64,000 bases of DNA. Origin: Limnomonas spitsbergensis. Its lineage: Eukaryota; Chlorophyta; Chlorophyceae; Chlamydomonadales. Every line of letters starts with the position of its first letter. Position 1 is the stretch's first letter. The notes beneath the pieces are model-generated. The model saw only the letters and a list, made by a program, of their open reading frames with translations. It did not search any database and was not told the origin of the DNA. The position numbers and the translations under genes are program-made. The stretch is taken from positions 732,001 to 796,000 of the forward strand of contig JAYJMM010000090.1 in assembly GCA_037349105.1 (NCBI GenBank), in the 5' to 3' direction. Below, piece by piece: positions 41,301-51,296 of the stretch.

Positions 41301-44264
41301 AAATGAGTGTGCCGAGGCGAAGCTGAGGTGGGGGGGATGCGGGGGGGCTCCCGAGCCCCCCTGCCTGGGGGTCCGGGGAGTTCCCTCATGATGAGCAATA
41401 TTGTTCAGAGACAAATCCAATACCTGTATGCTGTTCTGAGGTGAGGGATAGATGTGCTTTGCCTGCCCTCATAATACATGTTGCTGTCTTATGAATGTTT
41501 ATGTTGTTGTTGTTCAAGGGTGGCATACCACCGGCGGCATAAACAGTCAAACTCTAAATATCGATCGCCAACGTCAGCTTCTTCAGTCAGCAATCGTGCG
41601 TGCTGGTCGATTTTGTACTCCCATTCGAGAGCATCATGATCCTGAATCATTCGTTGCTGCCCCAGGGAGGGAAAGTACAATCAATGAACCTAATCACTCT
41701 AATAATCAGTGGCATGCAATGTGTTAACCAGATAGGAGGGGGGAGGTCATTCTCAATCACAATGCTTTCCAGGCGCGCCAAATAGAAAAGAGACTCTCCA
41801 TATCCCTGGTTTAGGTTTAGGGTTTAAAAACCTCAACTTGTTTTGTACATGGTGGCCTTTATATCACACATTTCGGGTTTTGACATTTTTTTTGCACAGG
41901 ACAGCCTTCATAACCCATGTCAGGTTTAAGCTTTTCAACCCTCTTTTAGCACAGGATAGCCTCCAGATACATTGTTTAGGATTAAGGGTTTAGTCACACA
42001 ACATGGGAAGTGGAGTTAAAACCCTAAACCCTTTCTGCACATAATGGCCTCCACATCCCATGTTGTGCGACTAGTATAGAGCCAAGGGTTATGGTTTGTC
42101 CATACACCCTACATCCCTGGGACAAGGTTAAAACATCAGAAACCCTGAACTTCAACCTATCCGCACCTATCCGCACGATCTCGCACCTGATATCCTCCAT
42201 ACCCCATGTTGTATGCCCCATAGCCCATGTTGCCCATGTTGTACGGGGCGACAGCTGGGTTAGCGTACTGCTGCTGCTGCGGGTACGGGTTGTACGGTAG
42301 GGCAGACGCGTTGTACTGTTGGGCCGCACCCCCAGGCTGCATGCCCGAGACCGTCTGGGCACTGGGGAACTGCATCTGGGAAAGGGGCATGGCTGCGGCG
42401 GCCGCGGTGGCTGCTGCTGCCGCGGCGGCCGCAGTAGCTGCCGGCGTGGCGCCGCCAGCGGCGGCCGCCTCGGGCGCCGCCGCTGCCACAGGCTGCTGCT
42501 GCTGCTGCATGACCGGCAGGCCCTGCTGTCCGTAGTGCTGCCCGTACATTGCCTTGTTGTACCCCTGGCCTTGCTGCCCGACTCCCTGTTGCTGCTGAGA
42601 GTACTGCATCTGCGGTACAGGCAGGGGGCATCACAAGGGGACAGCGTCGTCATGGGGAGGGCGAGAAACTGTAAACAATCGCAAACAAAATCACGCCCCG
42701 TGGTTTGATGTCGACACTCGTATTCACACTTCGGTTGGCGATGAGGTTCAAACTTGTTGACCTGAACAAGTCACAGGTCAACCAAAGATCGACGCCGAAC
42801 CCAATAAGACAGTTGCAGCGCTTTGAAACAAAAGACAGCCGTACATCTGAAGTCAGGGGGCTGCAGCAGCAGCAGCGTTGCATCCCGGATGGTCCCTGGA
42901 GCCCCAACAGAATTCAACCGGCACGAGTACTCAAGTCACAGGCATATCACCCCCTCCATCTGATATTGCTTCTTTGTACCTGCTGCTGCATCGGAACAGC
43001 TATGCCGGGCGCAGTGCTGCTGCACAGCTTGATCAACAAAACGCAGACATCACCGCCCCCCACCGTCGCACCTGCTGCTGCGTTTCAACAGCTATGCCAG
43101 ACACATTGCTGTGGCACTGTTTTATCAACATAACACAGGCACACAAACAACTGCCCCTCTTGTACCTGCTGCTGCGTTTAAACGGCTACGCCAGGTGCAG
43201 TGCTGTTGCAATGCTTTATTATAAAAAACGGAGCCCCTCTTGTACCTGCAGCTGCGTTTGAAAGGCTGTGCCAGGTGCAAAATTCTTGCACTGCTCCAAC
43301 AACCTTCGGTATTGCCCTTTCCCTGCTGCACCTTCTGCGGTTGCGCTTGAGATGGACAAGTCCCATTGAATCCATGGTTGCATGGCAAAGGCCCGCATGA
43401 ATTCTAGGTCGCATGGCTGCGGCATGTAGGCGGCCATACTGGGCGTAGGTTCGCTCTACTGCTTCATCTCAAACTCACAGGCATCCCACCCCCCCACACC
43501 ATCCCTCTACGACCTCCTGCCCATGCTGCGTGTGGGCCACCATCCAGACATGCTTCTTTTTCCCGGCTACCATTCCACCTTCAGCAAGCCGCCACGCGGC
43601 CGCTGAAGGCCCGATGAGGACCAAACCTGGACCAGCCTACGACTGGTGGCCAAAGCAGCATGGCTGGCCATAAATGGGGCCTCTGGCCAGAGGCTGGAAT
43701 GTAGCTGACAAGTAGTTCAGACGAACGAAACAATGCATGCCAGGCCCAGAGATTGCTGCACTGCATCCCCCCTCCCCCCACAGACATCCCCCCCCTCGTC
43801 CATCACCCACCTGCTGCTGCTGCGTGTAGGCGGCCATGCCGGGCGCGGGGTTGCTGTACTGCTTCATCGCGTCCGGGGGGGGCTGGCCGTAGTTCTCAAA
43901 CGCCTGCTGCGCTGCGTCGTACGCCGCAGACTCCTGCTGAGGGTTCCCGTGGAAGCCCCCTCCGAAACCGCCCGAAAAACCGTTGCCGGCTTGCCCAAAG
44001 CCTGAAGAGTAGGGGTTGGGGATTGCGGCAGCGGCGGCATTGGTGGCGGCATGCTGCTGCCTTCCGGGCTGCTCAACAGAGGCGGCGCCAGACGTAGACG
44101 AGGCAGCTGAGTTGGCCGCGGGCTGCATCGTGTTCTCCTGCTGCCCGTAGTTCGGGTAGGTGTAGCTCGCAGCGGCGGCCTTATACACAGCCTCCTGCTG
44201 CTGCTGCTGAGCGGCTGAGGGCTGCTGAGCAGCCACCTCGGCGACCTGCTGGTGCTGGTGCTGG

Positions 44265-44296
<32 letters not shown>

Positions 44297-45705
44297 CTGC
44301 TGTTGTTGCTGCAGCTGCTGTTGTTGCTGAAGCTGCTGGGCCTTGGCCATCAGCAGGCTTGAGTTGTCCACCTGCTGCGTGTAAGAGGAGGGCCCGAACT
44401 TGGCTCCGAAGTCTGACATGCCGAAGTTTCCAAACGACAGCTGCACCGCCTCGACCTCAGCGGCAGTGCTGATCTTAGGAGCCGGCTGCTGCGGCGCGGC
44501 ACCTGCGGCACCGTACGCTCCGTACTGCCCCGGCACGGGTGAAACTGCGTTGTCGGCAGAAGACAGCGTCTGCTCCATCTGTGAGGGCTGGGCGGCGGCG
44601 GCAGCAACAGGCTGCTGTTGCTGCTGAGTTGCCGCTGAGCCCTTGGTCAGCGAATTCAGGAGGTTCTTGGCAGCATCCGCATTTGTGATCGACCACGACT
44701 GAGGCTGGTACGAGGGCTGCTGTTGCTGCTGGACGGGCGGGAGCTGGGACGCCGTGGGCTCGGACACCGGCTCGTCAGAGTTGTGGGAGAAGTCCTCGTA
44801 GGCCTCCTCTTCGTACACCACCTCAGCCTCGGGTTCTGGCTCCATAGGTTCCGGAACCAGGGCTGGGAAGGCGGGCAGGGGCGGTGCGGGAGCCGGCGCA
44901 GGCGTGGGTGCTGGGGTCGGCGGCGCTTGCCTCGACCTGATTTTCTCCGCAATTGTCTGCTTTGAGGCGCCCCATACAGCAGGCTTGGCCGTTGCGGGGG
45001 ATCCTGCTGCACCAGCAGCGGGCTCTGATGCCCAGCTTGAGACAGCAGGCTCTTCTGCGGCAGCTGTGCTCGGCGTGTTCCATTCGTAATTTTCAGTGCT
45101 CGGAGCCTCCTCGGCAGCGGCAGGGGTGTAGGCATAGGCAGGGGCAGGGGCAGGAGCGGCTGGCTCTGCCCGATATCCATTATCAGGCCTGGTGGATTCA
45201 CCCCGCCTGGAATCTCCCCTGCCACCACCACCCCTGCCACCTCCACGTGAGGGGCCACCTCCCCTGTCTCCCCGGCCACCCCCGCCTCCTCGGCCGCTAC
45301 CACCCGAGGGATAAGGCGCGTCACTGCGACGAGGCCCAGCTGGCCGGTCGCGGTCGCGGTGACCCCCGTCCTGGCGAGTGTTAGACTGGCTTGCCGACGC
45401 GGGCGGTTTGTGCTTCTTGTTCTCCACCTTCTCAAACGGATTCTCGAGCAACGCTAGAGTGGCAGCATTCACGTCACCGTTGTGGTGCTGCAGCAGAGCC
45501 TTGATATCTTCTTCGGATGCTTGCGTAGCCGCCCTGATCGCCTGCGCGGGCAAAATCGAACCGGGACAGAGTTTGGATCAGCATGTAGGTGACAAAGAAT
45601 ATATTAAACGCAATACCTATGCACAAATAATTGTGATGAGGGCGAGTCCAAAACAAGAGAACTCACCTCGATCACTTTCGCGTTCTTGTCCTCGGCTTTG
45701 GCCAT
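38355..45705 (-). CDS. UBAP2L / Lingerer / GIP1-like UBA and RGG protein
   Basis: Seven exons in frame: 45705-45667, 45541-43811, 42609-42187, 39504-39337, 39177-39123, 38863-38739 and 38546-38355. They give 910 residues and a TAA stop. The N terminus MAKAEDKNAKVIE joins AIRAATQASEEDIKALLQHH and ALLENPFEKVENKKHK, the GIP1-type UBA-like fold. An RGG box follows (SGRGGGGGRGDRGGG). Near residue 390 is LSFGNFGMSDFGAKFG, the short motif shared by UBAP2L and plant GIP1 proteins. The rest is Gln/Ala/Tyr/Gly-rich prion-like sequence with a polyQ/His run (about 44245-44345) and a polyAla run. Family members bind RNA or ubiquitin and enter stress granules. That role here is inferred. Strong introns: GTGAGT, GTGGGT and GTGCGA donors. 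Confidence 0.88.
39505..40400 (-). repeat. ~90-bp array of duplicated acceptor plus exon 4 start
   Basis: Exon 4 of the UBAP2L-like gene starts after CTACCCAG with GGTGGAGTCAGCTACCCCCC. About ten upstream copies of CCCCAG-GGTGGAGTCAGCTACC follow at ~90-bp spacing, each with a pyrimidine tract. On the plus strand each shows GGTAGCTGACTCCACCCTGG. The copies also carry TTTAGG-like sequence. Confidence 0.92.
40401..42186. other. long intron of the UBAP2L-like gene
   Basis: No exon is needed, because exons 3 and 4 join in frame. 41270-41390 contains a G-rich hairpin (GGGGGGGCTCCCGAGCCCCC) resembling the small hairpins at 36.7 kb. 41489-41785 has short frames that look like a fragment of an unknown gene or element. 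Confidence 0.5.
42950..43450 (-). repeat. copies of exon 2's end and donor in the UBAP2L-like gene
   Basis: Exon 2 ends in ACGCAGCAGCAGCAG before GTGGGT at 43811. Downstream are about five diverged copies of GCATAGCTGTTGAAACGCAG then CAGCAG and GTACAAG or GTGCGAC. They lie near 43415, 43255, 43170, 43075 and 42985. Confidence 0.75.
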
Positions 45706-46330
45706 TTCGGATGCGTAGTTGTATAATTAAATGTTCTTAAAGCATAGCTATGTACAAGAGGAGCGGTAGATATTGTGAACTTGCAGACAGGCGCTCTTTT
45801 TCCGAATGCGCCCCAGGGCATGCCAAATGACGCGACGAAACATCCACATGTCGAGCCAACAGCAGCTATCTCTGAACCTTCATCATACTATTTGAAAATC
45901 CGATTTATCGAGAACAGTTCGTCCATGCGCTTTCTTGTCCGCAATTTTGATGTCAGATCGTGAAGTACGACTCCTCAACTTCAGCCCATTTGTGACCATG
46001 GACTGCAGATCACTATACAAAGCCCGTATAGCATCTAGATTAGTGAACAAACAGCTTCGTTGCCATGGCTGCTCATCAAGGACATCACTGAACCACCCTC
46101 CACAAGGCCACAAAATGGCCTAGAGGTGCCATGTCCACAGCACGGAGCACGTTAGGACATGTACCACGGAATTTAGGTTCAACCAGCTTTTCTGGCTTCA
46201 GCTAGCACGGAATGATGGTCTACCACGACATAATGCATCAGATCAAGCGGGCATGCTTATTTGTCCGAGGAGAGGAGGTGAAGTCAATCTAGCGGGTAAC
46301 CCGTAAACCGGTTAATGCTACGGCGAATAG
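45706..46330. other. promoter side of the UBAP2L-like gene
   Basis: Between the start of the UBAP2L-like gene and the LINE. No frame or known motif is supported. Confidence 0.4.
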
Positions 46331-46386
46331 AGAGAGGAAGGGTTTGAGGGTGCTGAGCTGGAACATAGGGGGGCCATCTTAGCACA

Positions 46387-47301
46387 ATGCACCTGAGCCT
46401 TGATCTTCAGAAGATATGGGAAAAAGCAGACTTAATCATTTTGTCTCACACAGGTCACTGCGTCTCTGATGTTGTCCCTGACCTATCTGGTTTCGCATGT
46501 GTCTCTTGCAGTGCACGGACTTACGATGCACGGTCGGGTGGAGTTGCGGTCTATGCTAGGCAGCCTCTTTCGGTGTCTTTAGTGCAGGATTCCCCTTCAT
46601 ATGGAATGACCTGGGTTAGAATTCCTGCCTGCAATCTGTATGTTTGTGCGTGTTACCTGCCTCATGGGAATTCTTCCTATTTCAAACATGAAAATGGCCG
46701 GTTGGATGCTGCGGCCCACTATGATTTTCTTAGACAATCAGTTTCCAAATTTTCTGCGCTGGGGGAGGTTGTGATTTCAGGGGATTTGAACGCTAGGACT
46801 GCATGTGTGGATGATCGCTGCGACATCATAGACATGCAAGAATGGGAGGGTATGGGCGCAGCCAATTTGCCAATTCCGTGTGACGCCATGAATTTGCATG
46901 CGTGTGCGCGCGCTGTCCCGCCTAGACATAATGAGGACGGGGTGGTTAATTCTAATGGGAAAATTTTGATAGAGATGTGCAAAGATCAAGGTTTGGTCAT
47001 CCTGAATGGAAGGTTGTCTGGGGATATTGAAGGTACTTTTACCTATTTCCAACATGGCAAGAATGCTGGTGCTTGCAGTGCCATTGACTATTTCATATCA
47101 ACCCCGTCCCTTATTTTTGATATGACAGGGGCCATCAAGCCTGGATGTGATATGCAGGTATCTCAATGTGCTTGTACCCCTGCACGTGCTGATGGGGGTA
47201 GGTTTGACCATGTTCATATTTTCCTTACTTTAGCCGGCCCGCCTTGGAGCCAACCGCATTTGCTAGGAGGGAAAAAGGAACCTTGCAGGGAAACGATGTG
47301 A
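46387..47301 (+). CDS. LINE apurinic endonuclease domain (frame-shifted)
   Basis: 304 codons. Endonuclease/exonuclease/phosphatase fold motifs: VVISGDLNARTA, SAIDYFIST and FDHVHIFL. The usual first motif (WNIGG) is in another frame just upstream, broken at a G6 tract (46369-46374). At the expected E-T-H position the protein reads LILSHTGH, so the catalytic Glu appears to be lost. The frame ends at 47301, overlapping the next frame, which suggests a second frameshift at about 47250-47300. Confidence 0.8.
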   Translation: MHLSLDLQKIWEKADLIILSHTGHCVSDVVPDLSGFACVSCSARTYDARSGGVAVYARQPLSVSLVQDSPSYGMTWVRIPACNLYVCACYLPHGNSSYFKHENGRLDAAAHYDFLRQSVSKFSALGEVVISGDLNARTACVDDRCDIIDMQEWEGMGAANLPIPCDAMNLHACARAVPPRHNEDGVVNSNGKILIEMCKDQGLVILNGRLSGDIEGTFTYFQHGKNAGACSAIDYFISTPSLIFDMTGAIKPGCDMQVSQCACTPARADGGRFDHVHIFLTLAGPPWSQPHLLGGKKEPCRETM

Positions 47302-50141
47302 CTATGAAGCAGGCTCGTGACGTAGTTTACAGATGGAACCCGGATAGTAGGGACTTTTACGTTACAAATTTATGTACGTCTGCCTCGGTGGCGGAACATT
47401 TTGGAGCCATGTATCACCTTTCTGCATCAGTGCATGAAGTCTCCCAAAACTTTAGCCGGGCTATTGAGTGTGCCCTTATGGATTTACATAAATCGCAGGG
47501 TAAAGTTGCTTGCTATCCCAATGAGTCTAAAGTTATCAAGCAGGATAGGCCTTGCAATACTTGGTATACTGACCAGTGCAAAGCTGCCAGGAAAACTTGT
47601 TTAGTGGCTGCCCAGTTTTGGGGTGCTGGTTCAGGAGAGGATAAGTTGGCCATTAGGGAATATCGACGTATAACTCAGGCTATCAAGCGTGAATGGAAGG
47701 GTGTACGAGCAGCGGATCTACTGTCAGATCTTCGGTGCCAGCCTAAGAATTTTTGGTCGGCTTATGGCAGTAACAGGAAGATCAGCCCCCTCACAGATGT
47801 GGGGGATTGGACTGAATACTTTAAAAAGCTGTTTGAACCTTCAGAGCATGTGCCTTGCCACAAAGCTGGGGATGAGACTATTCAGGCGTGTTTATTTCCT
47901 CTTCCTTTAGAAGTTCATCTTTCTCAAGCAGAGCACCTAAATTGTGTTTTTACGGAAGCCGAGATTGTGAAAGCTTTGGAAAAGACTGTGAATGGAAAGT
48001 CTGCGGGTGTTGATGGTGTCCCTATGGAGTTTTTGAAACACGCGGTTATTGTGACTCCTAGGGGAGCTTTTTCTCAAGAGAAGCGGCAGTATGTTTTGGC
48101 AAATCAAATTACGTTTTTGTTTAATAGAGTTTTGGCAGACGGTTACCCTAAGGAGTGGGGCATCGGAGCACTCGTTCCGGTACCCAAGCCAAAGGGCAGT
48201 CCTGCAATCAAAGACGATTATAGGGGTATTTTCGTTGGAACTGGCCTATCCAAATTATATTCCCTCGTCTTATTGCAGCGTCTTGATTATTGGGCAGAAA
48301 GTCAGGGTTTCAGAGCCGATGGCCAGGCAGGTTTTCGGCACGGACGGGGAACACCTGATAATGCTTTCATTCTAAACCACATTATTGAAAAATACCATTT
48401 GGAGGGAAAAATGGTTTTTGCTGCTTTCATTGATTTTAGGAAGGCATATGACTGCATTGACAGAGATTTACTGCGGCGGAGTTTACAGAGCATGGGCGTG
48501 CACGGCCGGATTTTAGAAAGTTTGAAGGAGATGTATCAGGATGTAAACATCCGTGTACGGGTTGGTGGTAAACTGGGAGATAGTTTCTCCTCCTTTATGG
48601 GTGTTAAACAAGGAGACCCGCTGTCCCCTCTATTGTTTGGCCTGTTTATCGACCGTTTCGAGAAGTTTGTCGCAAGTGAGTGCCCTGATATTGGCGCCCG
48701 TCTTTCACATGCTTTGGTCAGAGTTTTACTTAATGCTGGTGATCTGGTGTTATTCGCTGAATCGCCGGATGATCTGCAAAAACTTCTTGATGCTCTCCAT
48801 ATTTTTTGTCGCCACAATGCCTTGACAGTCAATATAAAAAAATCTGAAGCAGTTGTTTTTAACCAGAAATATTGCCGTCATTTGGCATCTCTGTCTTATG
48901 ACGGAAGTGTTCTTGATATTAAGCCCTTTTTCATCTACTTGGGTATGTTATTTGATGAGGCAGAGGGTATGAAGGGAGCAGGTAGACGTTGTGTCAACAA
49001 GGGGAGGGCAGCTTTGTATGCCATGGTCCGGAGATGTCATGAGCTTGACATACACAATGTTCACATTAAATGTCATATTTTTGACTCTTATTTGAAGCAT
49101 ATTCTGTTTTATGGGTGTGAAATTTGGGGACCAGGTCTCCTTGCGAAAGGAGTCGGCTTGACAGATCCTGGTTTCTCTAGAGATTTGGAGGTAAATCACA
49201 AGGGTTTCCTTAGGCAGTGTCTGGGTCTTTGCAAGTCTGTGGCCGAGTATGTTCTCATGAGTGAACTACTCCGTGAACCCCTTATCTTAAGTCTTTTTCA
49301 GCAGACCCTGAGTTTTTGGAATAGAATTAATCTGAGGCCTGACAATGACCTTGTGAAAATGGCTATGCAGGAAAGTTGTGATTTGGCGAAGGCTGGCACT
49401 TCACTTTGTTGGGCTGGTTTTCTGTCTACGATATTGATGACTCTGGGTATTGATTTATTGACTGCTTCCGCCAATACCTCTTTGGATATTGAGGTCATTG
49501 TGAATTCAGCTAGGGATCAGTGGCTTTCCAAAATTTCCAGGGACATGCCACGTACGGCCCTGTCAGTACGTGCTACTCCTGACTCAGAATGCTCGGGGTT
49601 CAAATTGTTTACGTTCTCTAAGTGGTTCCAAATTAAGCGTGATGTGAAGGAGACTTTCTGGTACAATTTGAGTAAGCCTAATATTATTTTCGCTGTAGCC
49701 CGGTATTGGATGGGGTCGCATTGGCTGAATGTTGAGACGGGGCGCTTTGAGAAACCCTGTGTGCCTCGTAGCGAGAGGATTTGTAGATGTTGCAATCTTA
49801 AATGTCGGGAGGATGAGCTTCACATGATGTGCTGCCCATTCTATACAGACCTTCGTTTTCAGTTTAACCTTACTTTCCATAATTTCCTAGAGGACGAGGA
49901 TGAGGCCATGAAACGGTTCGCAAATGGAGTGTGGGGCAAACTAAATGCAGCGGATTCTGCATATGTGTTCTGGAAGAAATTTGGTTGTTTTATCTTTCAG
50001 TGTATGATGAAAAGAGAGAATCATCTCAAAACTTTGCTAAAATTCCTGTCTCTAACTATGGGGTTCATTCCCGCGCCACTGTCGTGGTTGTGTGCTAGTT
50101 GCTTGCCCAGGGGGGGCACTGGTTTTCGCTTTCTGTCCTAG
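47244..50141 (+). CDS. LINE reverse transcriptase with mutated active site
   Basis: 965 codons. RT landmarks in order: NGKSAGVDGVPMEFLKH, YRGIFVGTGLSKLYS, FIDFRKAYDCIDR (motif A Asp intact), GVKQGDPLSPLLFGLFID and, at the YADD position, LLNAGDLVLFAES. The usual Tyr-Ala-Asp-Asp reads Asn-Ala-Gly-Asp, so one catalytic Asp is missing. The C-terminal ICRCCNLKC...ELHMMCCPFY is the zinc-knuckle-like motif typical of such elements. The frame is long and otherwise open. Confidence 0.93.
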   Translation: MEPTAFARREKGTLQGNDVTMKQARDVVYRWNPDSRDFYVTNLCTSASVAEHFGAMYHLSASVHEVSQNFSRAIECALMDLHKSQGKVACYPNESKVIKQDRPCNTWYTDQCKAARKTCLVAAQFWGAGSGEDKLAIREYRRITQAIKREWKGVRAADLLSDLRCQPKNFWSAYGSNRKISPLTDVGDWTEYFKKLFEPSEHVPCHKAGDETIQACLFPLPLEVHLSQAEHLNCVFTEAEIVKALEKTVNGKSAGVDGVPMEFLKHAVIVTPRGAFSQEKRQYVLANQITFLFNRVLADGYPKEWGIGALVPVPKPKGSPAIKDDYRGIFVGTGLSKLYSLVLLQRLDYWAESQGFRADGQAGFRHGRGTPDNAFILNHIIEKYHLEGKMVFAAFIDFRKAYDCIDRDLLRRSLQSMGVHGRILESLKEMYQDVNIRVRVGGKLGDSFSSFMGVKQGDPLSPLLFGLFIDRFEKFVASECPDIGARLSHALVRVLLNAGDLVLFAESPDDLQKLLDALHIFCRHNALTVNIKKSEAVVFNQKYCRHLASLSYDGSVLDIKPFFIYLGMLFDEAEGMKGAGRRCVNKGRAALYAMVRRCHELDIHNVHIKCHIFDSYLKHILFYGCEIWGPGLLAKGVGLTDPGFSRDLEVNHKGFLRQCLGLCKSVAEYVLMSELLREPLILSLFQQTLSFWNRINLRPDNDLVKMAMQESCDLAKAGTSLCWAGFLSTILMTLGIDLLTASANTSLDIEVIVNSARDQWLSKISRDMPRTALSVRATPDSECSGFKLFTFSKWFQIKRDVKETFWYNLSKPNIIFAVARYWMGSHWLNVETGRFEKPCVPRSERICRCCNLKCREDELHMMCCPFYTDLRFQFNLTFHNFLEDEDEAMKRFANGVWGKLNAADSAYVFWKKFGCFIFQCMMKRENHLKTLLKFLSLTMGFIPAPLSWLCASCLPRGGTGFRFLS

Positions 50142-50650
50142 TGTATCAAGTGCCTGTACCGGTTTACTAGCACATGTCCCATGCATCAAGTGTGATGCTC
50201 TGTTGGACTGTAAAAACTTCACCCTAAGCTGGTTCATTCGAGTTTGTATGATGGAAATAGGCACATGTGGGCTCCTCCCTAACTGTGTCACCAACATACA
50301 CCAGCTGTATCAGGCCGGGCATGGGTAGGATGCTTTTGTGCACGATGTTGTAGACTTTGTTTAGGGCACGGTACTTCAGGAGTTCAGGTGCCGAACTTGT
50401 TTGCCTTCCCAGCCTCTCCTTTTGTTCCTTTTTGTTTCTCCCTCTTCTTTTAGTTTCTTCTATTCTCCTATTTGACCAGCTAGGCGCCTGCGCGGCCGAG
50501 CCTTCTTGTGCATGGCCCAGATGGGTAACATCATTGACATGTGGGTGCCTCGCACTCTTGACTGGCGCGGCCTGGGTGCTTCGTGCATGCTGACAAAGAA
50601 GGGCGTGGGTAAGGCCATGTGCGAGAAGAGCATGAGCGACCTGGTTCACT

Positions 50651-51296
50651 CAGAAACCTAGTTGTGGGATCCATCATACTTGACATGAAAGATAACAAAA
50701 TATTAGGCCATGTTCTCAATGCAATGGGCACACATCAAATCATAGTTGTGTGATAATGACGTACAAGTTCAGCAAACAAGGCACTTAGGGGACTGTACCG
50801 CGTCCGTGCGCCTTGAATATTACGCAACAGTGGCCAATGGGTATCCCAAATACCCACCAGATCTAAGACAAGGCAAACATACTCCTGTCTCAAGAGCAGT
50901 CCATAAAATGTAGAACGATTCAAGTCTGTCAGCAATGAACAGCTTGGCCAATTGGCAAGGCCTGCCTGAGGACAAAGCCAATTAGGTCCACCAGAAAAAA
51001 TAATGTAACAAGAGTGAGGAGTTGAATGGCCACAGCATTTCTTTTCTGTGACTGAGCCACAGCGCGGCAACACTCTGGCCCCCCGCTGGAGGGCCCATGA
51101 GTGGCCAGTCATCCTACTACGGCGTCTTGAGTCTGTCCGTCGGTCAAGCTTTCTTAATCGGGAAAAAACAGCACTAGAGACCTGACCGCCGGCTGGCACA
51201 CACGATCAGCTACATGGAGAAGCGGCTGAGCGCTGCCGCCGCCGCAGCAGCAGCAGAGGCGAGCCCAGCCACCGGCTTGCCTGCTGTCCACCCCTC
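50651..51296. other. 3' flank of SPAG6
   Basis: No gene is supported. The 3' UTR of the minus-strand SPAG6 gene should lie here. The stretch just after its stop is GC-rich and encodes nothing recognised. Confidence 0.4.

Larger units (their letters stand above)
46340..50650 (+). mobile_element. APE-type non-LTR retrotransposon (LINE), damaged
   Basis: One polyprotein-like reading split by frameshifts: RVLSWNIGG (about 46345-46371), then an endonuclease frame, then a reverse transcriptase frame ending in a CCHC-like motif. No RNase H domain was noticed. Both ends are uncertain. The 3' part (50142-50650) contains a T/C-rich tract and ATGGGTAACATCATTGACAT, which resembles sequence at 63.4-63.5 kb, so these may be related 3' ends. 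Confidence 0.9.

Noticed and set aside
42227..42535. Plus-strand Ala/Cys-rich frame
   Set aside because: Shadow of exon 3 of the UBAP2L-like gene, whose poly-Ala and poly-Gln codons open other frames.
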